Assembly: GCA_002366995.1 (NCBI GenBank)
Contig: DFCM01000122.1
Coordinates: forward strand, 1-5,807
DNA from: a bacterium UBP3_UBA3054
GTDB taxonomy: Bacteria > Auribacterota > UBA3054
Direction: 5' to 3'
DNA length: 5,807 nucleotides
The notes under the pieces were generated by a model. It saw only the letters and a program-made list of their open reading frames with translations, had not been told where the DNA came from and made no database searches. Positions 1 to 5,292 of this stretch are shown here, piece by piece. The translations under genes and the position numbers were made by a program. Within the stretch, counting starts at the first letter, position 1. Each line of letters opens with the position of its first letter.

Positions 1-608
1 GCCGAAACGATGAAAAGGCTTCCTATTACGGGATACACCCTGCCTATCAGCTTGTCGATCGGCATGTACGTCGCCAGAAGGTAGTAGACGAAGACGACGG
101 CGTAGGCCGCCCAGGTCCAGGGGTTGGTCACGGCGGCCTGCTGCTTCATGAAACTGATGACGAAGATGTCGCCGGGCGAGTAGGTGAAGGCCACCACCAC
201 GAGAAGCGCCATGACGCAGATGAAGACGTTGAAGAGCCAGGCCACATGCCTGCCTAAATAACTTTTTACGAGATCCTGCATCTGAGCGCCGTCGTCCCTC
301 ATGGAGATCATGCCGATCATGTAGTCGTGCACGGCTCCCGCCAGAACGCAGCCCAAGGGGATCGTTATGAAGACCACGGGCCCGAAGAGGATCCCCTGGA
401 TGGGACCAAGCACCGGGCCTGTGCCGGCGATGTTGAGAAGATGAATGAGAGCGCATTTCCAGGTCGGCATGGGAACGTATTCTGAGCCGTCGTTTTTGAC
501 GACCGCCGGCGTAGGTCTCTCATCCGCGCCGAAAAATCTCTCCATGAAGAGGCCGTAAAAAAAGCCGCCAATGAGGAGTATTCCTAACCCAATCAGAAAA
601 GTCGTCAT
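1..608 (-). CDS. cstA: CstA-family carbon starvation protein / peptide or pyruvate transporter, N-terminal part (runs off the window)
   Basis: About 202 codons are visible from the ATG at 608 down to the left edge, with no stop. CstA proteins are polytopic inner-membrane transporters linked to peptide and pyruvate uptake during carbon limitation. Seen here: an N-terminal membrane helix (residues 3-22), the family signature NIAGTGPVLGPIQG (59-72), a GAVHDY motif (91-96), the polar stretch MRDDGAQMQDL (103-113), further hydrophobic helices near 74-98, 122-142 and 164-180, and YMPIDKLIGRVYP (181-193), which matches the conserved CstA segment. The close fit over the first 200 residues leaves little doubt about the family. 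From memory, this version of the signature is typical of the shorter (~470-480 aa) CstA of anaerobes rather than the ~700-aa E. coli form; the missing C-terminus prevents a check. The start lies 8 nt after the glycosyltransferase stop, so the two are probably one transcript and translationally coupled. The substrate cannot be told from this part. Confidence 0.93.
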   Translation of the reverse strand, partial: MTTFLIGLGILLIGGFFYGLFMERFFGADERPTPAVVKNDGSEYVPMPTWKCALIHLLNIAGTGPVLGPIQGILFGPVVFITIPLGCVLAGAVHDYMIGMISMRDDGAQMQDLVKSYLGRHVAWLFNVFICVMALLVVVAFTYSPGDIFVISFMKQQAAVTNPWTWAAYAVVFVYYLLATYMPIDKLIGRVYPVIGSLFIVS

Positions 609-616
609 AGCTTGGC

Positions 617-1531
617 TTAGAATTCCTCCTTAACCGAATGGATGGTTTTCTGCGGCGTGCGCGAGCGGGCCACGATCAGTTCGGAAACAAGTCCAACAAC
701 TATCGCCTGCCCGCCCAGGATAAAGAGCGCCAGCCCCAAAAGGGCGAAGAACAGATTGAAGCGGAAGCGGGCGATGATGCTGACCGCCATAGTTAGGAAG
801 CCTATGAAAAGGGAAAGAACGCCGAGCCCTCCCAGAAGATGGGCGGGGCGGCGGGTGTAGGTGGCCAGGAAAGTGACGGTGAGAAGATCCATGAAGCCTC
901 TCATGTAGCGCTCTAAGCCGAATTTCGATTTGCCATGTATCCTGGCGCGGTGGTTGACGACCAGTTCACCGACCTTGAAGCCCCTTTCGTTGGCAAGGGC
1001 CGGCATGAAGCGGTGGCGTTCGCCGTAGCAGTCCAATTCTTCCGTGCATTCCTTGGTGTAGCACTTGAAGCCGCAGTTGAAGTCGTGGAGCTTGACGCCC
1101 GTCATGTAGGAGACCGTCGCGTTGAAAAGTTTTGAGGGCAGGCGCTTCTCCAGCGGATCGTGGCGCGTCTGCTTCCAGCCCGACACAAGGTCGTAGCCCT
1201 CTTTCATCATTTCCAAAAATTTCGGGATCTCGTGCGGGTCGTCCTGAAGGTCGGCATCCATCGTGAAAACGTATTTGCCGGAAACTCTCTTGAAGCCGGC
1301 GGCTAACGCTTCCGATTTGCCGAAATTGCGCCTGAAGCAGACGCCGCGGACTCGTCCGTCGGAATCGGCGAGGTCCTTTATGATCTCCCAGCTTGTGTCT
1401 TTGCTGCCGTCGTTGATGAAAAAGATCTCATAGCTGAGCCCGGTCTTTTCCATCACTTCCGTAATTTCAGAGTGAAGCTGCCTAAGATCGCCCTCTTCGT
1501 TGAAGACGGGAATGACAAAGGAAACATCCAT
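617..1531 (-). CDS. Family 2 glycosyltransferase, polyprenyl-phosphate sugar transferase type (DPM1/GtrB/ArnC-like), two C-terminal membrane helices
   Basis: Probably moves a sugar from a nucleotide donor onto a polyprenyl (undecaprenyl) phosphate at the cytoplasmic face of the inner membrane. With the start at 1531 the protein has 304 residues, normal for this family. Seen: the GT-A opening IPVFNEE (7-13), NDGSKD (40-45), metal/nucleotide-binding DADLQDDP (92-99), HDFNCGFKCY (149-158), RHRFMPALA (172-180, matching the family's RFIPALA segment), HRARIHGKSKFG (194-205), and two C-terminal membrane helices near 232-254 and 260-284. Start choice: an ATG 42 nt upstream (1573) is in frame, but it overlaps a perfect TATAAT and lies upstream of the predicted transcription start, while the ATG at 1531 has GAGGAG 6 nt before it and begins the conserved fold. 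Neighbours: cstA follows after 8 nt; a sigma factor and a Wzy/WaaL-like gene lie across a divergent promoter region. The sugar transferred cannot be told. Confidence 0.93.
   Translation of the reverse strand: MDVSFVIPVFNEEGDLRQLHSEITEVMEKTGLSYEIFFINDGSKDTSWEIIKDLADSDGRVRGVCFRRNFGKSEALAAGFKRVSGKYVFTMDADLQDDPHEIPKFLEMMKEGYDLVSGWKQTRHDPLEKRLPSKLFNATVSYMTGVKLHDFNCGFKCYTKECTEELDCYGERHRFMPALANERGFKVGELVVNHRARIHGKSKFGLERYMRGFMDLLTVTFLATYTRRPAHLLGGLGVLSLFIGFLTMAVSIIARFRFNLFFALLGLALFILGGQAIVVGLVSELIVARSRTPQKTIHSVKEEF
625..631 (-). promoter_or_regulatory. Shine-Dalgarno for cstA inside the end of the upstream gene
   Basis: AAGGAGG on the minus strand lies within the last codons of the glycosyltransferase (its Lys-Glu-Glu). 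It is a strong Shine-Dalgarno sequence but 16 nt from the cstA ATG, much further than the usual 5-9 nt. No nearer ATG, GTG or TTG in the cstA frame was found. Initiation may therefore depend on ribosomes finishing the upstream gene, whose stop lies between this site and the ATG. Confidence 0.6.
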
Positions 1532-1537
1532 ATTGAA

Positions 1538-1543
1538 CTCCTC
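1538..1543 (-). promoter_or_regulatory. Shine-Dalgarno deciding the glycosyltransferase start
   Basis: GAGGAG on the minus strand ends 6 nt before the ATG at 1531, ideal spacing. This supports 1531 over the in-frame upstream ATG at 1573. Confidence 0.8.
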
Positions 1544-1571
1544 TTTTTTAAAATTTCTATTTAACCTTTTC

Positions 1572-1580
1572 ATTATAGCA
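1572..1580 (-). promoter_or_regulatory. Extended -10 promoter for the glycosyltransferase-cstA unit
   Basis: The minus strand reads TGCTATAAT: a perfect -10 hexamer (1577-1572) with the TGn extension. No good -35 lies 16-18 bp upstream; the nearest TTG-type hexamer (TTGTCC, 1608-1603) is 25 bp away. This fits an extended -10 promoter that does without a -35. Transcription would start near 1565, giving a leader of about 34 nt that includes the Shine-Dalgarno. Assignment to the housekeeping sigma factor is inferred from the consensus. Confidence 0.65.
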
Positions 1581-1594
1581 AAAGCGCTCTTGCT
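1577..1594 (+). promoter_or_regulatory. Near-perfect 18-bp palindrome abutting the glycosyltransferase -10 (operator candidate)
   Basis: AGCAAAAGC followed directly by GCTCTTGCT. The two 9-bp halves are reverse complements apart from one position. With no spacer it cannot form a good hairpin, so it looks like a binding site for a dimeric protein rather than a terminator. It overlaps the first base of the leftward -10 and covers the TGn extension and the start of the spacer, so a bound protein should block that promoter. No regulator gene for it is visible in the window. Confidence 0.45.
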
Positions 1595-1613
1595 TTTTTA
1601 GGGGACAAGCGCC

Positions 1614-1640
1614 ATCAAAAAAAGGCGAAAAATCAAAAAA
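1614..1640 (+). promoter_or_regulatory. Phased A-tracts, UP-element-like or bent DNA upstream of the sigma-factor promoter
   Basis: Three runs of A (1617-1623, 1628-1632, 1635-1640) have centres about 8-10 bp apart, and a short direct repeat ATCAAAAAA occurs at 1614 and 1632. The last run ends two bases before the TTGAAT -35 candidate. A-tracts placed here are typical of UP elements bound by the alpha subunit, and helical phasing would bend the DNA. The role is inferred from position only. Confidence 0.4.
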
Positions 1641-1642
1641 GC

Positions 1643-1671
1643 TTGAATATCCATGGAAAAGAAAATAAAAT
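1643..1671 (+). promoter_or_regulatory. Sigma-70-type promoter for the sigma-factor gene
   Basis: TTGAAT (1643-1648), a 17-bp spacer, then TAAAAT (1666-1671). The hexamers match consensus at 4 of 6 and 5 of 6 positions with ideal spacing. The predicted start is near 1678, leaving a leader of about 15 nt before the ATG at 1693. The A-tracts just upstream support it. It resembles a housekeeping promoter rather than an ECF autoregulatory one (no GAAC-type -35 was seen). Confidence 0.55.
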
Positions 1672-1692
1672 GATTCCCGTTTATGGCGCAAC

Positions 1693-2235
1693 ATGATCTG
1701 TACAGCCATGAACGAAGACTTGTCAAAGGCGCGGAAGCTGCGCTCGGGCGACGAAGAGGCCTGGCGGGATTTCATCAGGAAATTCCGTTCTCCGTGCTAC
1801 ACTCTGGCAAAGCGCTACCGCTGCCACAGACATTTCGAGGAGTTTTTCTCCGATCTCATCTTCAGGCTTATAAAAAAAGACCTTGCGGGCTACAAGGGGG
1901 AGAGGCCCTTCGAAGAGTTGGTCATGAGGCGATTTTCCGACATAGTCAGCACATACATGCACAAGGCCAAAAGGCGCGATACGGTCCTTATTTTCGAGGA
2001 GCATGCCCTTGAGCCTTCCGCCTCTGTCGTTTGCGAGGAGGAGGAGATCTACACGCTTTTGGGAGAAGCTAAGGAGGAGCTGAAGGGCGACGAGAAAAGG
2101 CTTTTGGAAGAGTACTACTTCAAGAACCGGACTTTGGACGAACTGGCCGAAAAAAGGGGCGTGCACGCCACGACCATCATGCGCCGGCTTAAGAAGATCC
2201 TCGGCAAATTGGAAGCGAGGATAGAAGGCCGCTAA
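1693..2235 (+). CDS. ECF-like RNA polymerase sigma factor (sigma-70 family)
   Basis: A 180-residue protein, the usual size for a two-domain ECF sigma factor. Residues ~10-96 fit sigma region 2: GDEEAWRDFIRKF, then EEFFSDLIFRLIKKD (49-63, the place of the DLVQEVFLRLW helix), then ERPFEELVMRRFSDIVSTYMHKAKRRD (70-96), which lines up with the -10-binding helix ending in a basic run. An acidic linker (~102-118) leads to region 4 (~119-177). This holds a helix-turn-helix, RTLDELAEKRG (146-156) and HATTIMRRLKKIL (158-170), for -35 binding. The region 2.2 QE pair is degenerate here (Ser53, Asp54). Start: ATG 1693 is first after an in-frame stop at 1666; ATG 1708 (residue 6) is also possible. Neither has a clear Shine-Dalgarno. 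No anti-sigma gene lies next to it; the next gene, 20 nt on, is a Wzy/WaaL-like membrane protein, suggesting a role in envelope or surface-glycan control. Targets are unknown. Confidence 0.82.
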   Translation: MICTAMNEDLSKARKLRSGDEEAWRDFIRKFRSPCYTLAKRYRCHRHFEEFFSDLIFRLIKKDLAGYKGERPFEELVMRRFSDIVSTYMHKAKRRDTVLIFEEHALEPSASVVCEEEEIYTLLGEAKEELKGDEKRLLEEYYFKNRTLDELAEKRGVHATTIMRRLKKILGKLEARIEGR

Positions 2236-2237
2236 TA

Positions 2238-2246
2238 TGGTATAAT
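2238..2246 (+). promoter_or_regulatory. Extended -10 promoter just before the Wzy/WaaL-like gene
   Basis: TGGTATAAT: a perfect -10 hexamer (2241-2246) with the TGn extension, beginning 3 nt after the sigma-factor stop. No -35 at normal spacing was found (TTGGAA at 2209-2214 is 26 bp away). Transcription would start near 2252-2254, only 2-4 nt before the ATG at 2256 and about 12 nt before the in-frame ATG at 2265, so this transcript would be leaderless or nearly so. Read-through from the sigma-factor promoter is also likely. Confidence 0.55.
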
Positions 2247-2255
2247 CCTATTATT

Positions 2256-4796
2256 ATGGGTACTATGGTGTGTAAAGTTTGTTTCGCGCTGCTCGGCTTG
2301 CTCTTTATGGGGTGGGACGCGGCTCTTTACAGTCGTTTCGCACCTGGGAACATCCTTGTCTGGCCGTTTCTCGTCGCGCTTGTTTTCATAGGATTCCTGC
2401 TGGCTTTGCTGCGTCCCAAATGGGCTTTCGGCTTTTTGCTCTTCACTTCCCCGTGGCTCATGGCGATACCTTTGCTAGCAACGGTAGGCAGCACCCATCC
2501 GATGCATGTTTTCGTTCTCCTGGCGGTTTTGTCCGGGCTTTGCTTTCGGGAACTCTTCTCCAGGGAAACTTACGAAGCGTTCCCGGGGCAGACAGGCTGG
2601 ATGCTCTGGCTTTTCGTCGCGGTCATAGGAACGTATGCCAGCGTTGTCCGCTACGCGCCTGAATGGGTGTTCAGCGATTCCTCCTTTTTCTCCCAGATCG
2701 TCAACGACAAAGACTGGACCCGCGAGAAAGCGCTCATCTACATCACCTTCAACGCCACCCAGTTCTTGGCTGGGCTCATGCTGATCCCCTTCGCTTTCCG
2801 TTTGGGGAACCTTGAGGAGCGATCTGGCGGCAGCGCCCTGAAGCTTTACTTCAGATTGTGGCTGTTCTTCGCCGCCGGCTGCACTTTGGCGATCGCCACG
2901 GCTTTCATACAGCGCCACGTTTCCATCGAGTTCTGCGCCAACCGCTCCTTCTACTGGGTAAGGATGGGCAGAGTGAACGGCACCTGCCAGGATCCCAACG
3001 CCCTGGGCGTGGTGCTCGGATTGGCTTTCTGCTTCGGGCTTGCTTTCCTTTCCTCCTGGAAAAAGGAGCAGGGATACCTTAGGCTGATCCTCATGGCCGC
3101 CTGGCTTGTCTTCTGCGTCCTAGGCATAAACTATTCCGGTTCCCGCAGCGGATTTTTGGCGATAGTAGCCGCCCTTTTCCTTTTCACGCTCGGCTTTTTC
3201 ATCAACACGAAAAAGATCCTGAGGGCAAGGCCGCTTGTGAGGCTCGGGATAGTCGCGCTGATGCTTATAGTTTTGGCCAGCGGCGCCGGGATGTACAGCA
3301 TGTACCTCGTTAAGAAAGCCGACAATATTCTGACGGGAACGACCAAGAGCCCGGCCTTGCAGAGAAGACTGAAAAAGGACATCCGCAGCATAAGGAATTC
3401 CGGCAGCATCTTGAGGATCTTCAACGACAGCCGGCGCCAGCTTTACCCAAGGTTCGCGCAGCTTACGGCCGAAAGGACCTGGCCTTCCGGAGTCGGCATA
3501 GGCAGCTTTGTCGTGGAACTGCCGAACTTCGCGAAATACGAAGAGGAGAATCTGAGGGCGCCGGACAACGCCTGCAACTTCTATCTGCAGGTCAAATCGG
3601 AGAGCGGGCTCTTCGGAATGCTTGGCTTGGGCCTCTTCATCGGCGGGATCTTCCTTGCTTTTGCCGCGGCCTGGATAAATTTGAGGGGAGAGGAATCGGA
3701 GCTCGTCAGACTCTGGACGGTCTTTTCGCCGCTTGCGGTCTTCGCTTCGCTGCTTTTCCTTGGAGTGCACCAGGAAGTCATGGAAGTGAACGTTCCCTGG
3801 CATGTTTTCCTAGGCCTTTCCCTGGCTTATATCGGAGCGAAGTCCCGCTCCCTCATACCGCTCCACCACGAGGCCAGGTTCATGGCTTTCATCGGGGTGC
3901 TTTTGCTGTCGGGAGTGTCGTTCGCGTGCTACCGTCATCTGAACGCCACGGATCTCAACAGCGAAAGGAGACGGGCCTCCATCGGCGTTGTCGGGGAGGA
4001 AGGTTTTTACGGCTGGGAGAACTGGCACGCCCAGTCCAGGCCCTGGAGATGGTGCGGCAAGAACGGCGTTTTATGCGTCAAGAAGATGAACAACTACGCT
4101 TCCTTCGAACTGATCAGCAATTTCCCGAAACTTGAGGAGGATCCGCAGAAGGTCACCGTCTTTGTCAACGGCGAAGCTTTGACGAACGTAACGCTTTCCG
4201 CTCCCGGAGAAGCCTGCAAGGTGACGGTGCCTGTCGGATACGCTCTGCCTTTCGACTCGGTGGCTGACCAGTGCGTGACTTTCCGTCTCTCCTGCGAGAA
4301 GACCTGGAGCCCCTGCGACTACGGCGTACCGGGGGACGAGAGGACTCTCGGCGTTGCCATAAGCAATATCCGCTGGCACAAAGAAAAAGAGTCGGAAGGC
4401 GGCTTCTACAGCAAGGAGACCGATCCCAGGGGCGTGGTCTTCTCCTGGACGAAGGCGCAGGCGCATTTCGAGTACTTGGGGAACCGCCGCGACTTCAGGC
4501 TGAAGCTGAGGGCCGGCAATCCTTTCCTGCGCTACTATCCTCTGTCGGCGGCGATCTACGTCAACGGCTATTATCTTGACACGGTGGTTCTGAGCGACAA
4601 ACTGTGGCGCTCTTTTGAGTATGACATACCGGACGACATTCCTTTGAGAAAGACCAATCTTGTCGAACTGATCGCTTCCAGGCAGTGGATGCCGAGGCAC
4701 TATGGTTTCGCGGACGACCGGGAGCTGGGCGTGGCTGTCGCGCTCGATTCCTGGCAGCCGGCCGTCACCAACGTTCTAAGCGAGGCCGCGGAATGA
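2256..4796 (+). CDS. Wzy/WaaL-type O-antigen polymerase/ligase-like membrane protein with a tandem exported C-terminal module
   Basis: An 846-residue protein, about twice the usual size for the O-antigen ligase/polymerase family, which joins lipid-linked glycans on the outer face of the inner membrane. Residues 1-560 hold roughly 12-15 membrane helices (e.g. 33-51, 57-76, 114-131, 166-183, 199-218, 246-266, 275-315, 328-350, 450-472, 488-505, 541-559). Family-like motifs: R..GT..DPNALG (239-251), NYSGSRSGFLA (292-302), and after a large loop (~351-450) DNACNFYLQVKSESGLFG (437-454), which fits the loop motif usually seen as DNAHN.YLQ..AE.GL.G, here with Cys440 for His. Lys/Arg/His-rich residues 529-541 before the last helix suggest a cytoplasmic side there and so an exported tail. 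Residues ~583-707 and ~716-833 are two copies of one module (separate entries). Start: ATG 2256 is taken, but ATG 2265 or GTG 2268 are possible; no Shine-Dalgarno is visible. Polymerase versus ligase cannot be settled. Confidence 0.85.
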   Translation: MGTMVCKVCFALLGLLFMGWDAALYSRFAPGNILVWPFLVALVFIGFLLALLRPKWAFGFLLFTSPWLMAIPLLATVGSTHPMHVFVLLAVLSGLCFRELFSRETYEAFPGQTGWMLWLFVAVIGTYASVVRYAPEWVFSDSSFFSQIVNDKDWTREKALIYITFNATQFLAGLMLIPFAFRLGNLEERSGGSALKLYFRLWLFFAAGCTLAIATAFIQRHVSIEFCANRSFYWVRMGRVNGTCQDPNALGVVLGLAFCFGLAFLSSWKKEQGYLRLILMAAWLVFCVLGINYSGSRSGFLAIVAALFLFTLGFFINTKKILRARPLVRLGIVALMLIVLASGAGMYSMYLVKKADNILTGTTKSPALQRRLKKDIRSIRNSGSILRIFNDSRRQLYPRFAQLTAERTWPSGVGIGSFVVELPNFAKYEEENLRAPDNACNFYLQVKSESGLFGMLGLGLFIGGIFLAFAAAWINLRGEESELVRLWTVFSPLAVFASLLFLGVHQEVMEVNVPWHVFLGLSLAYIGAKSRSLIPLHHEARFMAFIGVLLLSGVSFACYRHLNATDLNSERRRASIGVVGEEGFYGWENWHAQSRPWRWCGKNGVLCVKKMNNYASFELISNFPKLEEDPQKVTVFVNGEALTNVTLSAPGEACKVTVPVGYALPFDSVADQCVTFRLSCEKTWSPCDYGVPGDERTLGVAISNIRWHKEKESEGGFYSKETDPRGVVFSWTKAQAHFEYLGNRRDFRLKLRAGNPFLRYYPLSAAIYVNGYYLDTVVLSDKLWRSFEYDIPDDIPLRKTNLVELIASRQWMPRHYGFADDRELGVAVALDSWQPAVTNVLSEAAE
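4002..4376 (+). other. C-terminal module, copy 1 (cysteine-rich), of the Wzy/WaaL-like protein
   Basis: Residues ~583-707. The order of elements is GFYGWE, W598-rich segment, beta-strand-like stretch, VFVNGE (635-640), strands, then WSPCDYGVPGDERTLGVAI (684-702) and a final IRW. The ending W-P-x3-G-x3-D-x-R-x-LG resembles, from memory, a jelly-roll-like module attached to various envelope glycosyltransferases. This copy carries six cysteines (600, 607, 654, 673, 680, 687), an even number that fits disulfides in an exported domain. Probable roles are glycan or lipid-acceptor binding; this is inference. Confidence 0.6.
4401..4754 (+). other. C-terminal module, copy 2 (cysteine-free), of the Wzy/WaaL-like protein
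   Basis: Residues ~716-833, after a short charged linker (HKEKESEGG). It repeats the order of copy 1: GFYSKE, FSWTKAQAHFEY, IYVNGYYLD (767-775), then WMPRHYGFADDRELGVAV (811-828) ending in DSW. It has no cysteine. Sequence identity between the copies is low outside these anchors, so the duplication is probably old, or the two modules were acquired separately. Confidence 0.6.
4782..4785 (+). promoter_or_regulatory. Shine-Dalgarno deciding the pncC start
   Basis: GAGG lies 7 nt before the ATG at 4793 and 10 nt before the adjacent in-frame ATG at 4796. Both ATGs are usable; the spacing slightly favours 4793. Confidence 0.5.
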
Positions 4797-5284
4797 TGAT
4801 CTACGGGCCGAGGGAAACAGAACAGGCTGCCAAGATCGGGGAAGCCATGAAGTTCAGGGGCGTGACGATCAGCACCGCTGAGTCCTGCACCGGCGGAGGC
4901 CTTTCCGCCTGCTTCGTTAGCGTTCCCGGCAGTTCCTCCTGGTTCAAGGGCTCGGCGGTCGCCTACCAGAACGAGATCAAAACGGGCCTTCTGGGAGTTA
5001 GCGAGGAGATCCTTTCCGAGAAAGGCGCCGTAAGCAAAGAATGCGCGGCCGCCATGGCCGAAGGGGCAAGGAGGATCTTCGACACGGACCTTGCTGTCTC
5101 TATAACCGGCATCGCCGGCCCGGACGGCGACGGTTCGGACAATCCTGTCGGGACCGTCTGGATCGGAATAGCGCTGTCTTACGAGACGAAGACGAAGTGC
5201 TTCCACTTCAAGGGCAGCAGGGAAGACATCAGACATTTGACGATCATGGAGGCGCTTTCCATGATCTGGGAAGAAATTATTTAA
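4793..5284 (+). CDS. pncC: CinA C-terminal-family nicotinamide-nucleotide amidase
   Basis: A 163-residue protein, full length for the stand-alone form of the CinA C-terminal domain (about 160-165 aa). The family deamidates nicotinamide mononucleotide to nicotinic acid mononucleotide, recycling pyridine nucleotides in the cytoplasm. Seen: TAESCTGGG (28-36, with Ser31, the proposed nucleophile), GSSSWFKGSAVAYQNEIK (46-63, with the conserved Tyr58 and a nearby Lys), LGVSEE, KGAVS, AAMAEGARR, and SITGIAGPDGDGSDNPVGTVWIGIA, all strongly typical. The N-terminal MoCF-like half found in full-length CinA is absent, with no trace of it upstream, where the reading frame is the Wzy/WaaL-like gene. The start overlaps that gene's stop (ATGATGA), implying translational coupling. 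recA follows after 20 nt; a cinA-type gene next to recA is a common arrangement, which supports the assignment. The frame extends open upstream to 4685 without a Shine-Dalgarno or conserved sequence. Confidence 0.93.
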   Translation: MMIYGPRETEQAAKIGEAMKFRGVTISTAESCTGGGLSACFVSVPGSSSWFKGSAVAYQNEIKTGLLGVSEEILSEKGAVSKECAAAMAEGARRIFDTDLAVSITGIAGPDGDGSDNPVGTVWIGIALSYETKTKCFHFKGSREDIRHLTIMEALSMIWEEII

Positions 5285-5292
5285 AAAACATC

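Noticed and set aside
1532..1573. 14-residue N-terminal extension of the glycosyltransferase from ATG 1573
   Set aside because: That ATG overlaps the perfect TATAAT and would lie upstream of the predicted transcript start. The ATG at 1531 has a well-spaced GAGGAG and begins the conserved fold.
1606..1645. Possible hairpin or terminator in the intergenic gap (CAAGC...GCTTG and CGCC...GGCG)
   Set aside because: Stems are only 4-5 bp with A-rich loops and no T-run follows on either strand. Two divergent genes start here, so no terminator is expected.
1723..2166. 147-codon minus-strand open frame
   Set aside because: It is antisense to the sigma-factor gene and has no motif or ribosome site.
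3120..3803. 227-codon minus-strand open frame
   Set aside because: It lies fully inside the Wzy/WaaL-like gene, has no family motif and a charged low-complexity composition typical of an antisense shadow in GC-rich codons.
4071..4700. 209-codon minus-strand open frame
   Set aside because: It is antisense to the C-terminal modules of the Wzy/WaaL-like gene, whose repeated motifs show that the plus frame is the real one.
4685..4792. Longer N-terminus for pncC from 4685
   Set aside because: It would add 36 Arg/Gly-rich residues overlapping the Wzy-like gene, without a Shine-Dalgarno. The 4793 start gives the normal family length.
4700..5236. 178-codon minus-strand open frame
   Set aside because: It is antisense to pncC, which has clear family motifs; nothing recognisable is encoded on this strand.
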